Part shown: piece by piece, positions 26,933 through 37,157 of the stretch
Numbering within the stretch: position 1 is the stretch's first letter
How the letters are laid out: each line of letters starts with the position of its first letter
Source: Sulfurospirillum barnesii SES-3
GTDB taxonomy: Bacteria > Campylobacterota > Campylobacteria > Campylobacterales > Sulfurospirillaceae
Direction of reading: 5' to 3'
NCBI RefSeq assembly: GCF_000265295.1
Contig: NC_018002.1
Span: forward strand, 806,001 to 870,000
Length of the DNA stretch: 64,000 nucleotides
Notes under the pieces: generated by a model
Told to the model about the DNA's origin: nothing
What the model saw: the letters and a program-made list of their open reading frames with translations, nothing else
Databases searched by the model: none
Translations under genes and position numbers: made by a program

Positions 26933-27296
26933 GGTCAAATCCTCGTGGTTCTAATATATGTTCTAGTCCTTGATTAAAAATACTTTTAATGTGGTCATCA
27001 TCGAGAGAGTAAAAAACAACTTTTCCCTCTTTGCGGTGTTTGACAAGCCGTGCTTGACGAAGCACACGCAATTGATGCGAAATGGCAGATTGACTCATGC
27101 CTAAAAGCTCGGCAATATCGCACACGCAGAGTTCTGCTTCAAAAAGAGCGGAGATAATTTTAACCCGTGTGGTATCACCAAAGACCTTAAAAAGTTCCGC
27201 CAAATCGTACAGTTTCTCTTCTTGAGGCATTTTTTTCTTCACAATTTCAATGAGGTTTTCATGCAAAATGTCACAACTGCAAAATTCATCACCCAT
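26919..27296 (-). CDS. ArsR/SmtB-family metal-sensing repressor (CadC-like)
   Basis: A 125-residue winged-helix repressor. The alpha-3 metal motif ELCVCDIAELL is present and the N-terminus has Cys in EFCSCDIL, the arrangement of CadC-type Cd/Pb/Zn sensors. The DNA-recognition helix reads SQSAISHQLRVLRQARLV. I take the ATG at 27296 (AAGGGAGCTGTT upstream) over the longer frame to 27326. First gene of the operon with the exporter. A matching palindromic operator lies 29-48 bases upstream. Confidence 0.93.
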   Translation of the reverse strand: MGDEFCSCDILHENLIEIVKKKMPQEEKLYDLAELFKVFGDTTRVKIISALFEAELCVCDIAELLGMSQSAISHQLRVLRQARLVKHRKEGKVVFYSLDDDHIKSIFNQGLEHILEPRGFDHAVF

Positions 27297-27324
27297 AACA
27301 GCTCCCTTATTTAGATAAGTGTTC

Positions 27325-27344
27325 ATATGAACAATTGCTCATAT
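27325..27344 (-). promoter_or_regulatory. ArsR/SmtB-type operator
   Basis: ATATGAACAATTGCTCATAT (plus strand) is palindromic except at one pair. It fits the 12-2-12-type sites of SmtB/CadC regulators, which centre on TGAACA-type half sites. It lies directly upstream of the regulator gene. Metal binding should release the repressor. Confidence 0.7.
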
Positions 27345-27749
27345 ATTAGAGTAACTCAAATTAGAGAATGCTTAAGTGAGAACCATATTCAAAAATGATT
27401 ACATGTAAAGAATTTTTTCTTAATCGGACGTGATTTTAACTATTATTAGGTATACTTCGCCATCTGCTTTTATCCTCTGAGCAATATGCTTAATTTGCAT
27501 ATTTAAGCTATATTTAAGTTTTTTTATTACTTTATAAACACATTTTTTACCTAAGCTTACCTATGGTACATTTTCCTAAATCGGTAAAAGTTTGTTTACT
27601 GAACGAGAGAAAGAAGCATAAAAAAAGGGGCAATACTTTCACGCTAAAGTCGTGCTTATCCCTTGTTTTCAAGCTTTTTGTCTTTCAGAAGGTAAATAGG
27701 ACTCTTTTGGTCTACTTTTATTGACTTTAGGAAATTAAGGAATAAATCA
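27345..27749 (+). promoter_or_regulatory. Promoter and leader region of the fdh operon
   Basis: About 400 bases without a gene. It has one TTACATGTAA palindrome (core 27401-27406), very AT-rich blocks around 27490-27550, and a possible folded leader at 27625-27664. There AAGGG pairs with CCCTT, and CACG with CGTG inside. I cannot assign a known riboswitch or pick the promoter with confidence. Confidence 0.45.
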
Positions 27750-28493
27750 ATGATAAATAAAGAATCGGTTAATAAAGCCCGTTCACTCTACTATGGTTTT
27801 TTGAGTAAGATGTTTGTCTTCACCACCAGTCCAGAGCGTTACAAGGGGTTAGAAGAAGCCTTAAGCATCATGGCTCAAAATCCTATTGATGAGAATTCAG
27901 GCGAAGCACTGAAGGAGATTCAACTTTTTTTAGCCCAAGGTGGCGAAGAGGCATTTACTCAAGAATACGATGATCTTTTTCACAATCCTTCTTATAAAGT
28001 GGTGCGCAATACGGCTTCGTATTATGATGAGGGTGTTGAAAGTGGTAAGAAGCAATTAGAGGTTAAAAACTTTTTAGCCAAAACAAAAATCAGACGTGAT
28101 GAGAAACATTTTAAAGAAAATGAAGACAGTGTGGGATTTATTTTTACGTTTATGCATGAATTAATTGAATTAATTATGCACGATCAAAAAGAGTACGAGA
28201 CGCTTCAGCATTGTCTTTTTACAGAGGTTGTCAACCCGTTCATTGATGAGTTTATTGTAAAAGTGTATGAGCATCCTATGGCAAAAATGTATCAGTCTGT
28301 TGCCATTGTTCTTAATGCTTTTATTGCATTTGAGCGTATGTATTTTGAAGTAGCAAAACCACCTTTAAAAGAGGTTGAACGCACTCAAAAACCACAACCT
28401 TTAGAGATACTCTCAGGGGCAGAAGCCAGACGTAGGGCTGAAAACAAAGCTAAAAAAGAGGCAGATAAAGCCAAAAAAGCAGTAGAAGTCTAA
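27750..28493 (+). CDS. TorD-family chaperone for formate dehydrogenase
   Basis: A 247-residue helical protein of the TorD/DmsD type. It starts with KARSLYYGFLSKMFVFT and contains the family's core EYDDLFHNP (variant of E-Y/F-x2-L-F-x-x-P). A Lys/Ala-rich tail of about 35 residues follows. Such chaperones hold the molybdoenzyme until cofactor loading and Tat export. First gene of the operon. An intra-operon hairpin separates it from the next gene. Conserved place ahead of fdhA supports dedication to this enzyme. Confidence 0.85.
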   Translation: MINKESVNKARSLYYGFLSKMFVFTTSPERYKGLEEALSIMAQNPIDENSGEALKEIQLFLAQGGEEAFTQEYDDLFHNPSYKVVRNTASYYDEGVESGKKQLEVKNFLAKTKIRRDEKHFKENEDSVGFIFTFMHELIELIMHDQKEYETLQHCLFTEVVNPFIDEFIVKVYEHPMAKMYQSVAIVLNAFIAFERMYFEVAKPPLKEVERTQKPQPLEILSGAEARRRAENKAKKEADKAKKAVEV

Positions 28494-28502
28494 GGCAATC
28501 CA

Positions 28503-28545
28503 AAGAGATTGCCCGAAAAAAAATTCTTTTTTGGGGCAATCTCTT
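28503..28545 (+). terminator. Strong hairpin inside the fdh operon
   Basis: Arms of 12 perfect bases (AAGAGATTGCCC and GGGCAATCTCTT) enclose an A/T-rich loop whose A and T runs could pair further. It lies between the chaperone gene and the structural genes. It may be an attenuator, a partial terminator or an RNA-processing site that sets chaperone-to-enzyme ratios. Confidence 0.65.
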
Positions 28546-28581
28546 AAGTTTTAAGGGATTAATTTATACAAGGAGCATTGT

Positions 28582-28779
28582 ATGAATGAAAGCAGACGTG
28601 GCTTTGTTAAAAAAGCTGCTCTTGCAGGTGCTGTAACTGCCGTTGGCGTTGCAAGCTTGCAAGCGAGTTCATCCGTTACAAAGGGATCCAATGGCGTTGT
28701 TGTAGGCAAATCGAAAAAGAAAGAGATTACCTACACAAAAACACAAGCATGGGAAGATTATTACAAATCTGCTCTATAA
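28582..28779 (+). CDS. Small Tat-signal protein of the formate dehydrogenase operon
   Basis: A 65-residue protein with a twin-arginine signal (SRRGFVKKAAL then an Ala/Val-rich stretch). After the likely cleavage (near LQASS) only about 40 residues remain, ending WEDYYKSAL. It has ACAAGGAGCATTGT upstream. It sits 17 bases before fdhA. A small Tat protein at this place is common in campylobacterial fdh operons, as far as I recall. Its role is unknown, perhaps an accessory subunit or export aid. Confidence 0.85.
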   Translation: MNESRRGFVKKAALAGAVTAVGVASLQASSSVTKGSNGVVVGKSKKKEITYTKTQAWEDYYKSAL

Positions 28780-28796
28780 ACTAGGAGGCACACATC

Positions 28797-31655
28797 ATGC
28801 AAAATGATACCATCCGTGCTCTAAGCACGACTGTGGGTCGTCGTTCTTTCCTTAAAATGGCAGCGGTTGCTAGCGTATTTGGCGCAACTTCTGGTTTTTC
28901 AAGTGAAAAAGTAACGAGAGCCGCAACAGAGGAAGAGGTGAAAAACCCATTTCCTGGAAGCAAAAAAGTTAAAACTATCTGTACGTCATGTTCTGTGGGA
29001 TGTGGTGTAATTGCAGAAGTTCAAAACGGTGTATGGGTTCGTCAAGAAGTTGCTCAAGACCACCCAATCAGCCTTGGTGGACACTGCTGTAAGGGTGCTG
29101 ATATGATCGATATGGTCAGATCAGAAGTACGCCTTAAATACCCAATGGTCAAAGAGAACGGTCAATGGAAACGTCTTTCATGGGACGATGCGCTTAACCG
29201 CATTGCAACCAAACTAGCAGACCTTAAGAAAAAAGATGGCGCAGACGCTGTTCAATTTTTAGGTTCAGCGAAAATGAGTAATGAGCAAGCCTACTACTTT
29301 AGAAAATTTGCAGCTTTTTTTGGTACTAATAACACAGACCATCAAGCAAGAATCTGACACTCTTCCACAGTCGCTGGTGTAGCGAATACATTTGGATACG
29401 GTGCTATGACGAATTCTCTTGGAGATATTCAAAAGTCTAAAGCAATTATTATTTTTGGCGCAAATCCTGCCGTAAACCACCCTGTTGGTTTTCAACACTT
29501 TTTAAAAGCAAAAGAGAGAAATAACTCTCAACTTATTGTTATTGATCCACGTTTTACTAAAACAGCAGCAAAAGCAGATATTTTTGCACAAATTCGCCCA
29601 GGAACTGATATTCCGTTTATGTATGGTATGCTCAATATTATTTTCCAAAATGGTTGGGATGACAAAGAGTATATTGATGCACGTGTTTTTGGAATGGATA
29701 AAATTCGTGAAGAGGCAAAAAAATGGACACCAGAAGTGGTTGCCGATGTCACAGGCGTTCCTGCTGAAAAATTGATTCAAATTACAACCTTATATTCAAA
29801 AAATCGCCCAGGAACTCTTATTTGGGCTATGGGTCTAACCCAACATAGCATTGGAACCAGTAATACTCGTATGGCACCAATTCTTCAACTTGCTCTTGGT
29901 AATATGGGAAAAGCAGGTGGAGGTACCAACATTCTTCGTGGACACGACAATGTTCAAGGTGCAACCGATATGGGATGTTTGGCAGACTCACTTCCAGGCT
30001 ACTATGGTCTAGCAGCAGGCTCTTGGAAATACTTCGCTAAACAGTGGGGTGTAGAGTATGATTACCTCGTTTCTCAGTTTAAAGATGCTTCATGGATGGA
30101 AAAAAATGGCTTTTCACTGGCACGTTGGTGGGCTGGTGTTCAAAATGTTAAGTCTGATGAAAAAATTGAAAATGCAGGTACCCCTTTAAAAGCCCTTGTT
30201 GTTATGGGTAATGGTATTACCTCTGTGGCGCAACAGGCCAAAATCAAAGAAGGTCTTGATAATTTAGATCTCCTTGTTTTAGCCGATCCATTTGTCAACG
30301 AAGCGGCTATCTTAACCGATAAAAAAGACAACGTCTTCATTCTTCCAGCAGCAACGCAGTTTGAGACCAGTGGTTTGGTTGTTGCAACCAATAGAAGTGC
30401 GCAATGGCGTTATAAAGTCGTCGAGCCTCTTTATGAGAGCAAAGCCGATCAAGACATTATGTTTGAGCTTGCAAAGCGTCTAGGTTTTTATGAGCAATAT
30501 ACCAAGGGTATGTTGATGCAAGAGACCAAAGATGGCAAATTAGAGATGATTCCAAATAAAAAAGAGTTTGTATGGCCAGAAGATGCGACCAATGAAATTG
30601 CACGTATCATCAAAACCATCGGTTTAACGGGATGGACAGCGGAGAGAGTTAAAAAACATACCGACAACTGGCATATGTTTGATGAAGTTACAGGTGCGGG
30701 TATGGGACCAATGAAAGGTGAATACTACGGACTTCCATGGCCTTGTTGGACGAAAACACACGGCGGTTCTCCAAACCTTTACGATACCAGCATTACTGTT
30801 GCTGAGGGTGGTATGGGCTTTAGAAATAACTTTGGTTTAGAAAAAGATGGTGTCAACCTTTTAGCTGAAAAGGGCTCTTTCCCTAAAGGCTCAAAAATTG
30901 AGACAGGGTATCCTGAGATCACCAAAGAGAACATCGAAAAAGTGCTTGGCATTACGCTTACTGAAGCAGAAAAAGCGGCATGTGGTGCAAACTGGAAAGT
31001 TGATAACAGCGGTATTTTGGTTCAAAAGTGCCTCGAAGCGGGTGTTTGTCCGTATGGAAATGCAAAAGCAAGAGCAATTGTTTGGAACTTCCCAGATCAT
31101 ATCCCAATGCACAGAGAGCCATTGCACTCACCACGAACCGATTTGGCACAAAAATACCCAGCATATCCAGATAAAGCAAATCACTTCCGTGTTATGACGA
31201 AGTATATCTCTGTTCAAAGTGCGCAAGATTATGCCAAAGATTTCCCAATCAACATGGTCACAGGACGACTTGTGACGATGAACGGTGCGGGTATCGAAAA
31301 CCGTGCTTCTAAGTACATTGCAGCTTTAACCCCTGAGATGTTCTGTGACATTCACCCTGATTTAGCGCTAAAACATGGCATTCGAAACGGTGGAATGATG
31401 TGGGTACATTCACCTGAGGGTACAAAAATTAAAGTGAAAGCAAAATACTCATATACAGTGTTACCTGATATGGTCTTTATGCCGTTTCACTTTGCAGGAT
31501 ATTTCCAAGGAACAGACAGAACGGGTAATTTCCCAGCGGGAACAAAACCGTATGCAAGCGGAGAGAGTGTCAATACCGTTACCAACTATGGCTATGACAT
31601 CATTACTCAGATTCCTGAAACCAAAGGCGGCTTATGCCGCGTAGAAAAAGCGTAG
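28797..31655 (+). CDS. fdhA: Selenocysteine-containing formate dehydrogenase, large subunit
   Basis: One 952-residue protein read through an in-frame UGA at 29355-29357 (residue 187). The flanks ARI-Sec-HSSTVAG match the active site of selenocysteine formate dehydrogenases, and a SECIS hairpin follows. The N-terminus has a Tat signal (GRRSFLKM, R15-R16), so it works in the periplasm. A 4Fe-4S motif follows (CTSCSVGCG with a later Cys in GGHCCKG). Molybdopterin-guanine-dinucleotide domains follow through GTKPYASGESVN. It oxidises formate to CO2 and passes electrons to FdhB. Predicted without Sec decoding, it would be wrongly split into two genes. Confidence 0.97.
29355..29385 (+). promoter_or_regulatory. 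UGA selenocysteine codon with SECIS hairpin
   Basis: TGA at 29355, then a perfect 5-bp stem TCGCT/AGCGA (29371-29375 and 29381-29385) with loop GGTGT. The loop starts 18 bases after the TGA. In E. coli fdhF the GGUCU loop also starts 18 bases after UGA. This fits SelB binding. Confidence 0.9.
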
Positions 31656-31662
31656 GGGGTGG

Positions 31663-32265
31663 ATGATGGAATACGCAAGAATGAAATTTTACTGCGATGA
31701 GAGCAGATGTATCGAGTGTGATGGCTGTAGCGTCGCATGTGCGGAAGCACATGAGCTACCCGTTGGTATCAGTAGACGAAAAGTTGTCACAATCAATGAA
31801 GGAATACCTGGTAAGGAAATGAGTACATCGATTGCATGTATGCACTGTACAGACGCTCCATGTGAGCAAGTATGCCCAGTGGATTGTTTTTATATCCGAG
31901 AAGATGGAATCGTTCTTCATGATAAAGAGACATGTATAGGCTGTGGATACTGCTTGTACGCATGTCCATTTGGTGCACCACAATTTCCTCGTGATGGCGC
32001 CTTTGGTGCTAAAGGGGCAATGGATAAATGTACCATGTGTGCAGGTGGTCCTTTAGAGACTAACTCTGAAAAAGAGCGACATCTCTATGGTCAAAATAGA
32101 ATCGCAGAGGGCAAAGTACCTGTGTGTGCAGCCATGTGTTCCACCAAAGCCTTACTTGTAGGCGATGCCCAATCGGTTGCGAATGTCTTTAGAGCACGTG
32201 TCGCAACACGAGGTAAAGGGGCTAATGCACCTTATGGATGGGATAAGGCGTATAAAAACCAATGA
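31663..32265 (+). CDS. fdhB: Formate dehydrogenase iron-sulfur subunit
   Basis: A 200-residue ferredoxin-like electron-transfer subunit. Four Cys clusters are seen: CIECDGCSVAC, CMHCTDAPCEQVCP, CIGCGYCLYACP and CTMC plus a later CAAMC, enough for four 4Fe-4S centres. It takes electrons from FdhA and passes them to the cytochrome b subunit. It has no signal of its own, so export with FdhA as a complex is expected. Two adjacent ATG codons (31663, 31666) follow AGGGGGTGG. The end overlaps fdhC slightly if the upstream ATG of fdhC is used. Confidence 0.95.
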   Translation: MMEYARMKFYCDESRCIECDGCSVACAEAHELPVGISRRKVVTINEGIPGKEMSTSIACMHCTDAPCEQVCPVDCFYIREDGIVLHDKETCIGCGYCLYACPFGAPQFPRDGAFGAKGAMDKCTMCAGGPLETNSEKERHLYGQNRIAEGKVPVCAAMCSTKALLVGDAQSVANVFRARVATRGKGANAPYGWDKAYKNQ

Positions 32266-32276
32266 AAGGATTCGCA

Positions 32277-33176
32277 ATGAAAAAAGTCATTTATATGTTC
32301 ATTGCGACTCTGGCTTTGGCATCCGTGGCAATGGCTACGGATAGCCAAATCTGGGGTGAGATGCGCATACAAAATATCCTAGGGTACGGACAAGAAGAGA
32401 CCTTGAAATTAGGAGCACTCTTTACCTTGCTTCAAGGCAAATACTTTGCATGGATATTTCTAGCTGTCCTCATTGGTGTACCAAGTGTCTTCTTCTTACA
32501 CTATAAACTGGTAGGCCCTAAAGTCTTCCCACACAGTGAGAAAAAACATTATGCCTTTAACCTGTTTCATCGAACCGTTCACCAAATTGCAGCAGTAAGC
32601 TTTTTGGTACTCGTTCCAACAGGCTTTATTATCGTTTTTGGTGATTTCTTTGGTGGAGGAACACTCGTTCGAATGGCAAAAAACCTTCATGGTATCTTTA
32701 CCATTCCCTTTGCGATTGTGGTCATTCCTATGGCACTCATGTGGCTGAAAGAGGCACTCTTTAACCTTGAAGATGTCAAATGGTTTATGATTTTAGGAGG
32801 ATACCTCTCTAAAGAGAAACAAGTGATTAATGCTACCCAATTTAACGCAGGTCAAAAGATGTGGTACTGGGTGGCAATACTTGGTGGCATTACCATGATT
32901 CTAAGTGGGGCAATGATGTTCTTCTTAGATTTTAAAATGGAGATGTTGCATAACCTCACAGGTCTTTCTCAAATAGACCTTCTAAGAGTTGCCGCTATTG
33001 TGCATAATGTGATGGGCTTTGCGGTTGTCGCCCTCTTTATTACCCATGTCTATATGTCTATGTTTGCCATTAAAGGGGCAGTGCATAGTATTATTACAGG
33101 GTATGTCGAAGAAGAAGAAGTTAAGTTTCTTCACAATGCGTGGTATAAAAAGCTTAAGGAAAAAGGTAAGTTTTAG
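32277..33176 (+). CDS. fdhC: Formate dehydrogenase cytochrome b subunit
   Basis: A 299-residue membrane protein. A signal-like N-terminus (MKKVIYMFIATLALASVAMA) precedes four further membrane helices. His residues placed for two b hemes are in FHRTVHQIAAVSF, KNLHGIFTIPF and IVHNVMGF/THVYMSM. It anchors the enzyme on the periplasmic face and feeds menaquinone. I start it at 32277, where AAAGGATTCGCA precedes ATG, not at the ATG at 32262. An fdhD gene, which follows in some relatives, is not present here. Confidence 0.94.
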   Translation: MKKVIYMFIATLALASVAMATDSQIWGEMRIQNILGYGQEETLKLGALFTLLQGKYFAWIFLAVLIGVPSVFFLHYKLVGPKVFPHSEKKHYAFNLFHRTVHQIAAVSFLVLVPTGFIIVFGDFFGGGTLVRMAKNLHGIFTIPFAIVVIPMALMWLKEALFNLEDVKWFMILGGYLSKEKQVINATQFNAGQKMWYWVAILGGITMILSGAMMFFLDFKMEMLHNLTGLSQIDLLRVAAIVHNVMGFAVVALFITHVYMSMFAIKGAVHSIITGYVEEEEVKFLHNAWYKKLKEKGKF

Positions 33177-33191
33177 TTCCTACTTTTACAC

Positions 33192-33216
33192 GACTCTTGG
33201 GCAAAGCTCAAGAGTC
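33192..33216 (+). terminator. Hairpin after fdhC
   Basis: GACTCTTGGGC and GCTCAAGAGTC form an 11-pair stem (one G-T) with a three-base loop, 16 bases after the fdhC stop. There is no T run, so it may be a terminator or an mRNA-stabilising 3' end. Confidence 0.6.
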
Positions 33217-33273
33217 TATCACTTCACTTCTCTCTAAGCCTTATAAAAGGCAAAGAGATGCTACCCTTAGCAA

Positions 33274-35040
33274 TTAAGAATGCTTTACATGTAAAAATTT
33301 TGAGAGCAGGTTATTGAGGGTGTGTGAGATTTCAAAAAGCTCTTCAGAAACGTTTGCGACCATTTGACCTTTATCTTTGTTGGTGACACTAAGTTTTAGC
33401 GTGTCTTGCATTTGCGCAATAAGTGTATTAACATTGTGTGATACGGTGTGTGAAAGACTTAAGGCTTCATTGGCGGTGCCAAGAGAGTGCGTAATTTCTT
33501 TTTGTGTCTGAACAGCAATCTGCTCTAAGGAAGCCATACGCTTACCTGTATCAACCATAAGTACACTCATGTGGTTTAATCTTTGGGTGTTGTGCCCAAC
33601 TCCCTCAATAATCTCTTTTGCAATCACATCAATATTTCCCAAACTTTCGTGGGTTCGCTCAGCCAGCTTTCGCACTTCATCCGCTACTACGGCAAAACCT
33701 CGTCCATGCTCTCCCGCACGTGCGGCTTCAATGGCAGCATTTAAAGCTAAAAGATTGGTTTGATCAGCTATTTCATCAATCAAATTAAAAACCGTTTGCA
33801 TTTGTGCCACATGCTGTGTTAGTTTTTGCATTTCAGTATGAATGGCATGTTGTTCATTTTGGCTTTGTGTCACATCATCATGAAGGCTTGATAAATCACG
33901 CATAAAATGCTCCATCACCTGTATGTTTTGCTCCAAAGTCTCTTTGGTTTGCTCACTCACCCCTTCGGATTGGCTTAGGGTATGTTGAAGAGTTTGTATA
34001 GGTGTTGTCATATTTTCAATACTGCTTTCTTGTTCGTGAATCGTGCTAAGCAGTGTTTGCGATGTATGTTGCAAACTTTGTGCAGAAGTATGTGAATGGT
34101 TTGAAATATCACGAATATGAAGAATGGTTTGTTCTACATGTAAAAAAACCGTACCAATGACACGGGCAATACCATCTAATTCATCTTTATTGGCAGGGGG
34201 AATAATGATTTTATGGCGAAAATCAATGTAACGTGGGTCATGAATAAGTTTTTGAAAGTGTTCGCCCATGTTCAGGGTTTCCATAACAATCAAGCGGATG
34301 GCATATAGCAGAAACAAAAGGGTTGCTACAAAAAAGATAGAAGCAAGAGCGAGGTAAAAGGTTCCTTCTTCATTGGTTTGCTGAAGGTTTTCAAGCGCAT
34401 GATGGCTCTTTTCAAGGGTGTGTGTATCTTGTTCAAGATGGGTGTTTAAGTAGCTTATATTCTCTTTTAATTCACGCATACTTGTGTGTGTTTTATCGTT
34501 TACTTTTAATGCTTCATCAATGATTTTACCTGTAATATCTTCAATAACCAGATTAATATCACGTACCACATCTTCGTTTGCCTCACTGCTTAGCCGTTGG
34601 GTCAAAATGGTAAATTGCATGGCATAAGGAGCAATAAAAGGATGTTTTCCTGCGCTACTATTTTGCCATGCCCCCAATTCTTGAATGATACGTTCCATTT
34701 TTCGTTGTTGGGAGGGTTTAAAATTGAGTGTTGTCAGTTCATCTCTTAGGGTTCTAAGTGTTGAGAGGTCATTGTAAAGGGTTGAAATGCCTTTGGCTTG
34801 AGTTTCCAGTGTGGAAAAAGCTTCGATGGTTTGAGCGTTGACGAGGGTGTTTTTTTTCAGGTTTTCATTGAGTATTTTGGATTGGTGAATTTGGGTATCA
34901 AAAAAGTTTTGATTGTGTCTGTAATGCAGCATATAAATCACTCCCATAATAAGGAATGCGATAAAAATAGTAAAAAATCCTAAGTAAAAACGGTGTTTGA
35001 TGCTCAGTTGTTTTAAAAGAAGAGGAAGCGAAAAAGGCAT
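33274..35040 (-). CDS. Methyl-accepting chemotaxis protein
   Basis: A 588-residue receptor. Membrane helices lie at about residues 18-40 and 228-250, and the periplasmic part between is long and helical. The cytoplasmic part has the full signalling tip ([20 protein letters not shown], then [17 protein letters not shown]). The C-terminal end lacks a CheR-binding pentapeptide. The gene is divergent from the receptor at 35181. The ACATGT palindrome at 33287 falls inside its last codons. Ligand unknown. Confidence 0.95.
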   Translation of the reverse strand: MPFSLPLLLKQLSIKHRFYLGFFTIFIAFLIMGVIYMLHYRHNQNFFDTQIHQSKILNENLKKNTLVNAQTIEAFSTLETQAKGISTLYNDLSTLRTLRDELTTLNFKPSQQRKMERIIQELGAWQNSSAGKHPFIAPYAMQFTILTQRLSSEANEDVVRDINLVIEDITGKIIDEALKVNDKTHTSMRELKENISYLNTHLEQDTHTLEKSHHALENLQQTNEEGTFYLALASIFFVATLLFLLYAIRLIVMETLNMGEHFQKLIHDPRYIDFRHKIIIPPANKDELDGIARVIGTVFLHVEQTILHIRDISNHSHTSAQSLQHTSQTLLSTIHEQESSIENMTTPIQTLQHTLSQSEGVSEQTKETLEQNIQVMEHFMRDLSSLHDDVTQSQNEQHAIHTEMQKLTQHVAQMQTVFNLIDEIADQTNLLALNAAIEAARAGEHGRGFAVVADEVRKLAERTHESLGNIDVIAKEIIEGVGHNTQRLNHMSVLMVDTGKRMASLEQIAVQTQKEITHSLGTANEALSLSHTVSHNVNTLIAQMQDTLKLSVTNKDKGQMVANVSEELFEISHTLNNLLSKFLHVKHS

Positions 35041-35180
35041 AAAAGACTCCAGTGAGATAGTTAAACTATTTTAATGAAACTTTATTGCGAAGTGGTAACA
35101 AAATGCTCATCTGATGCAACACATTTATAACGTTATGTCGATATACTTAGGGTAAGAAATTATGAGGATAAGGAGTTAAT

Positions 35181-37064
35181 ATGTCTTTTAAGGCAAAGGT
35201 GATTATGACCATCTCGGTTTTAATGTTTTTAAGTTTGACTATTTTTAGTTTTATTAGTTACGTAGATACCAAGAAGAACAGTGTCATACAAGTAGAAGAG
35301 AGCCTTAAAATGGCAGCACGTGGATTAACCGATTATATTGATGCGTGGGTAGCTGGTAAAAAAAGTGGTGTTGAAAGTGCAGGGCGTTATTTAAGTGATG
35401 TTCATACCATGGAAAGAACAAGCGTGATTGCTATTTTACAAGAGACGACCAAATCATTGGGTGGTTTTGATACAACCATTGGGTTGGAAGATGGTGTTGC
35501 GTACACAGGTTCTGGAACGGCTATGCCAAAAGGGTATGATCCTCGGGTACGTGGATGGTACAAAACGCTTAAAAGCACTCAAAAGGTAGGTGTGACTGAT
35601 GCGTATGTAGATGCTACGACCAATAAACTTATTGTTTCCATTATGGCTCCCATTATGAAAGAAGGAAAGTTTTTAGGGGGTGTCATTTTAGATATTGCAT
35701 TGGATGTACTGATTAAGGCTACTGCTGATGTGAATTTTAATGGCGGTTATGGAACACTTTTTGATACACAAGGGGTTTTTATTGCCCATCCAAATAAAGA
35801 GTTCTTAGGCAAAGAGCTTAAGAGTGTAAATGCAGAACTTGCTCAAAAATTAGCAGGAAAAGATACAGGTTTAGTGGAATATACTAAAAATGGTAAGGTA
35901 AAAATTATTGCGTTTAAAGTCTCTAAAGAGACAGGCGGATGGGTTCCTGCCATTACGTTTGATGAAGAAGTCGCTTATGCCTTTTTAAATAAACAAATGA
36001 GTGAGCTTATCATTGTAGGTATCATCATGCTCATTCTCTCCATAGGGATTATGGTAATTTTGATTAAAACCTTGCTCAAACCCCTAGATAATCTTAACAG
36101 TGTGGTAGAAGAGCTTTCCAGTTCAGAGGGAGATTTAAGACAAAGACTCTCAGCTACAGCCAATGATGAGTTTGCACAAGTCTCTCGTAATATCAATAAG
36201 TTTATTGAAAAACTCCATGAGATTGTTAAAAAATCAAAAACCATCAGTAATGAAAATGCTTCTATCTCAGAAGAGCTCTCTCGTACGGCTTCAGAAGTGG
36301 TACGAAACGTGGATGCAGAATCTCGTATTGTAGAACATACCAAAGAAGAGGGCATTGCTTTGGTAAAAAGTATTGAAACCTCTGTGCTTAAAGCCAAAGC
36401 CTCTCAACAAGCACTCTCTGATACCCAAAAAGACATCTCTGATGTTAAAAGTAAAGTGGAACACCTAGAACATACCATGCAAGCGACTGCGCTTAAAGAG
36501 CAAAACTTAGCAGAGCGTCTTAATACAGTAAGCCACAATGCTAATGAAGTCAAAGATGTTTTAGGCATTATTCGAGATATTGCCGATCAGACCAATCTTC
36601 TAGCCCTAAATGCTGCCATTGAAGCCGCACGAGCAGGAGAGCATGGACGTGGTTTTGCGGTGGTAGCCGATGAAGTACGAAAACTAGCTGAGCGAACCCA
36701 AAAGAGCTTAGTGGAGATTGATGCGACCATTAATGTGGTGGTGCAATCTATTATGGATGCCAATACCGATATTACCACAAATGCACAAGAGGTGAATGCG
36801 CTAGCTTCTATCTCTATTGAACTGCAAGATGGTATGAACAGTGTGGCTGATATTATTCATAAAACCATTGATGATTCTCACCATACGGTCAATGACTTTA
36901 TTGACACCGCTTCTAAGATTAAAACCATTGTCGATGAAATAGAAAAAATCAATGTGATTTCTAAAGAGAATGTGGGAAGCATTGATAATGTCTCACAAGC
37001 CTCTGAGCATTTACATGTCATGACCGAAAATCTCAACAATGAGCTCGGTAAATTTAAGTCTTAA
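35181..37064 (+). CDS. Methyl-accepting chemotaxis protein with dCache sensor
   Basis: A 627-residue receptor. The N-terminal helix (8-28) and a second helix (about 275-300, [19 protein letters not shown]) enclose a double-Cache periplasmic domain of about 245 residues. It contains [31 protein letters not shown] and [11 protein letters not shown], resembling the Y-x4-R-x-W-Y...Y-x-D...D pattern known for amino-acid-binding dCache domains. HAMP and the canonical signalling tip follow ([20 protein letters not shown]). Ribosome site AAGGAG. An amino acid is a reasonable ligand guess, not more. Confidence 0.95.
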   Translation: MSFKAKVIMTISVLMFLSLTIFSFISYVDTKKNSVIQVEESLKMAARGLTDYIDAWVAGKKSGVESAGRYLSDVHTMERTSVIAILQETTKSLGGFDTTIGLEDGVAYTGSGTAMPKGYDPRVRGWYKTLKSTQKVGVTDAYVDATTNKLIVSIMAPIMKEGKFLGGVILDIALDVLIKATADVNFNGGYGTLFDTQGVFIAHPNKEFLGKELKSVNAELAQKLAGKDTGLVEYTKNGKVKIIAFKVSKETGGWVPAITFDEEVAYAFLNKQMSELIIVGIIMLILSIGIMVILIKTLLKPLDNLNSVVEELSSSEGDLRQRLSATANDEFAQVSRNINKFIEKLHEIVKKSKTISNENASISEELSRTASEVVRNVDAESRIVEHTKEEGIALVKSIETSVLKAKASQQALSDTQKDISDVKSKVEHLEHTMQATALKEQNLAERLNTVSHNANEVKDVLGIIRDIADQTNLLALNAAIEAARAGEHGRGFAVVADEVRKLAERTQKSLVEIDATINVVVQSIMDANTDITTNAQEVNALASISIELQDGMNSVADIIHKTIDDSHHTVNDFIDTASKIKTIVDEIEKINVISKENVGSIDNVSQASEHLHVMTENLNNELGKFKS

Positions 37065-37078
37065 CGCACTCTTTACTT

Positions 37079-37111
37079 CGCTCAAGCATCTCTTTTGTGC
37101 TTGGGCGTTTT
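37079..37111 (+). terminator. Rho-independent terminator after the dCache receptor
   Basis: CGCTCAAGCA and TGCTTGGGCG form a ten-pair stem (one T-G) with a nine-base loop, followed by TTTT. It lies 14 bases after the stop. Confidence 0.8.
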
Positions 37112-37157
37112 AAGCTTTGAGTCTGTACAATCTTTGCAAAAATAAAGCGAGAGGTTC

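Noticed and set aside
28797-29357. Two separate genes or a frameshifted fdhA
   Set aside because: The frames are in phase, the break is a single UGA at the known selenocysteine position, and a SECIS hairpin follows.
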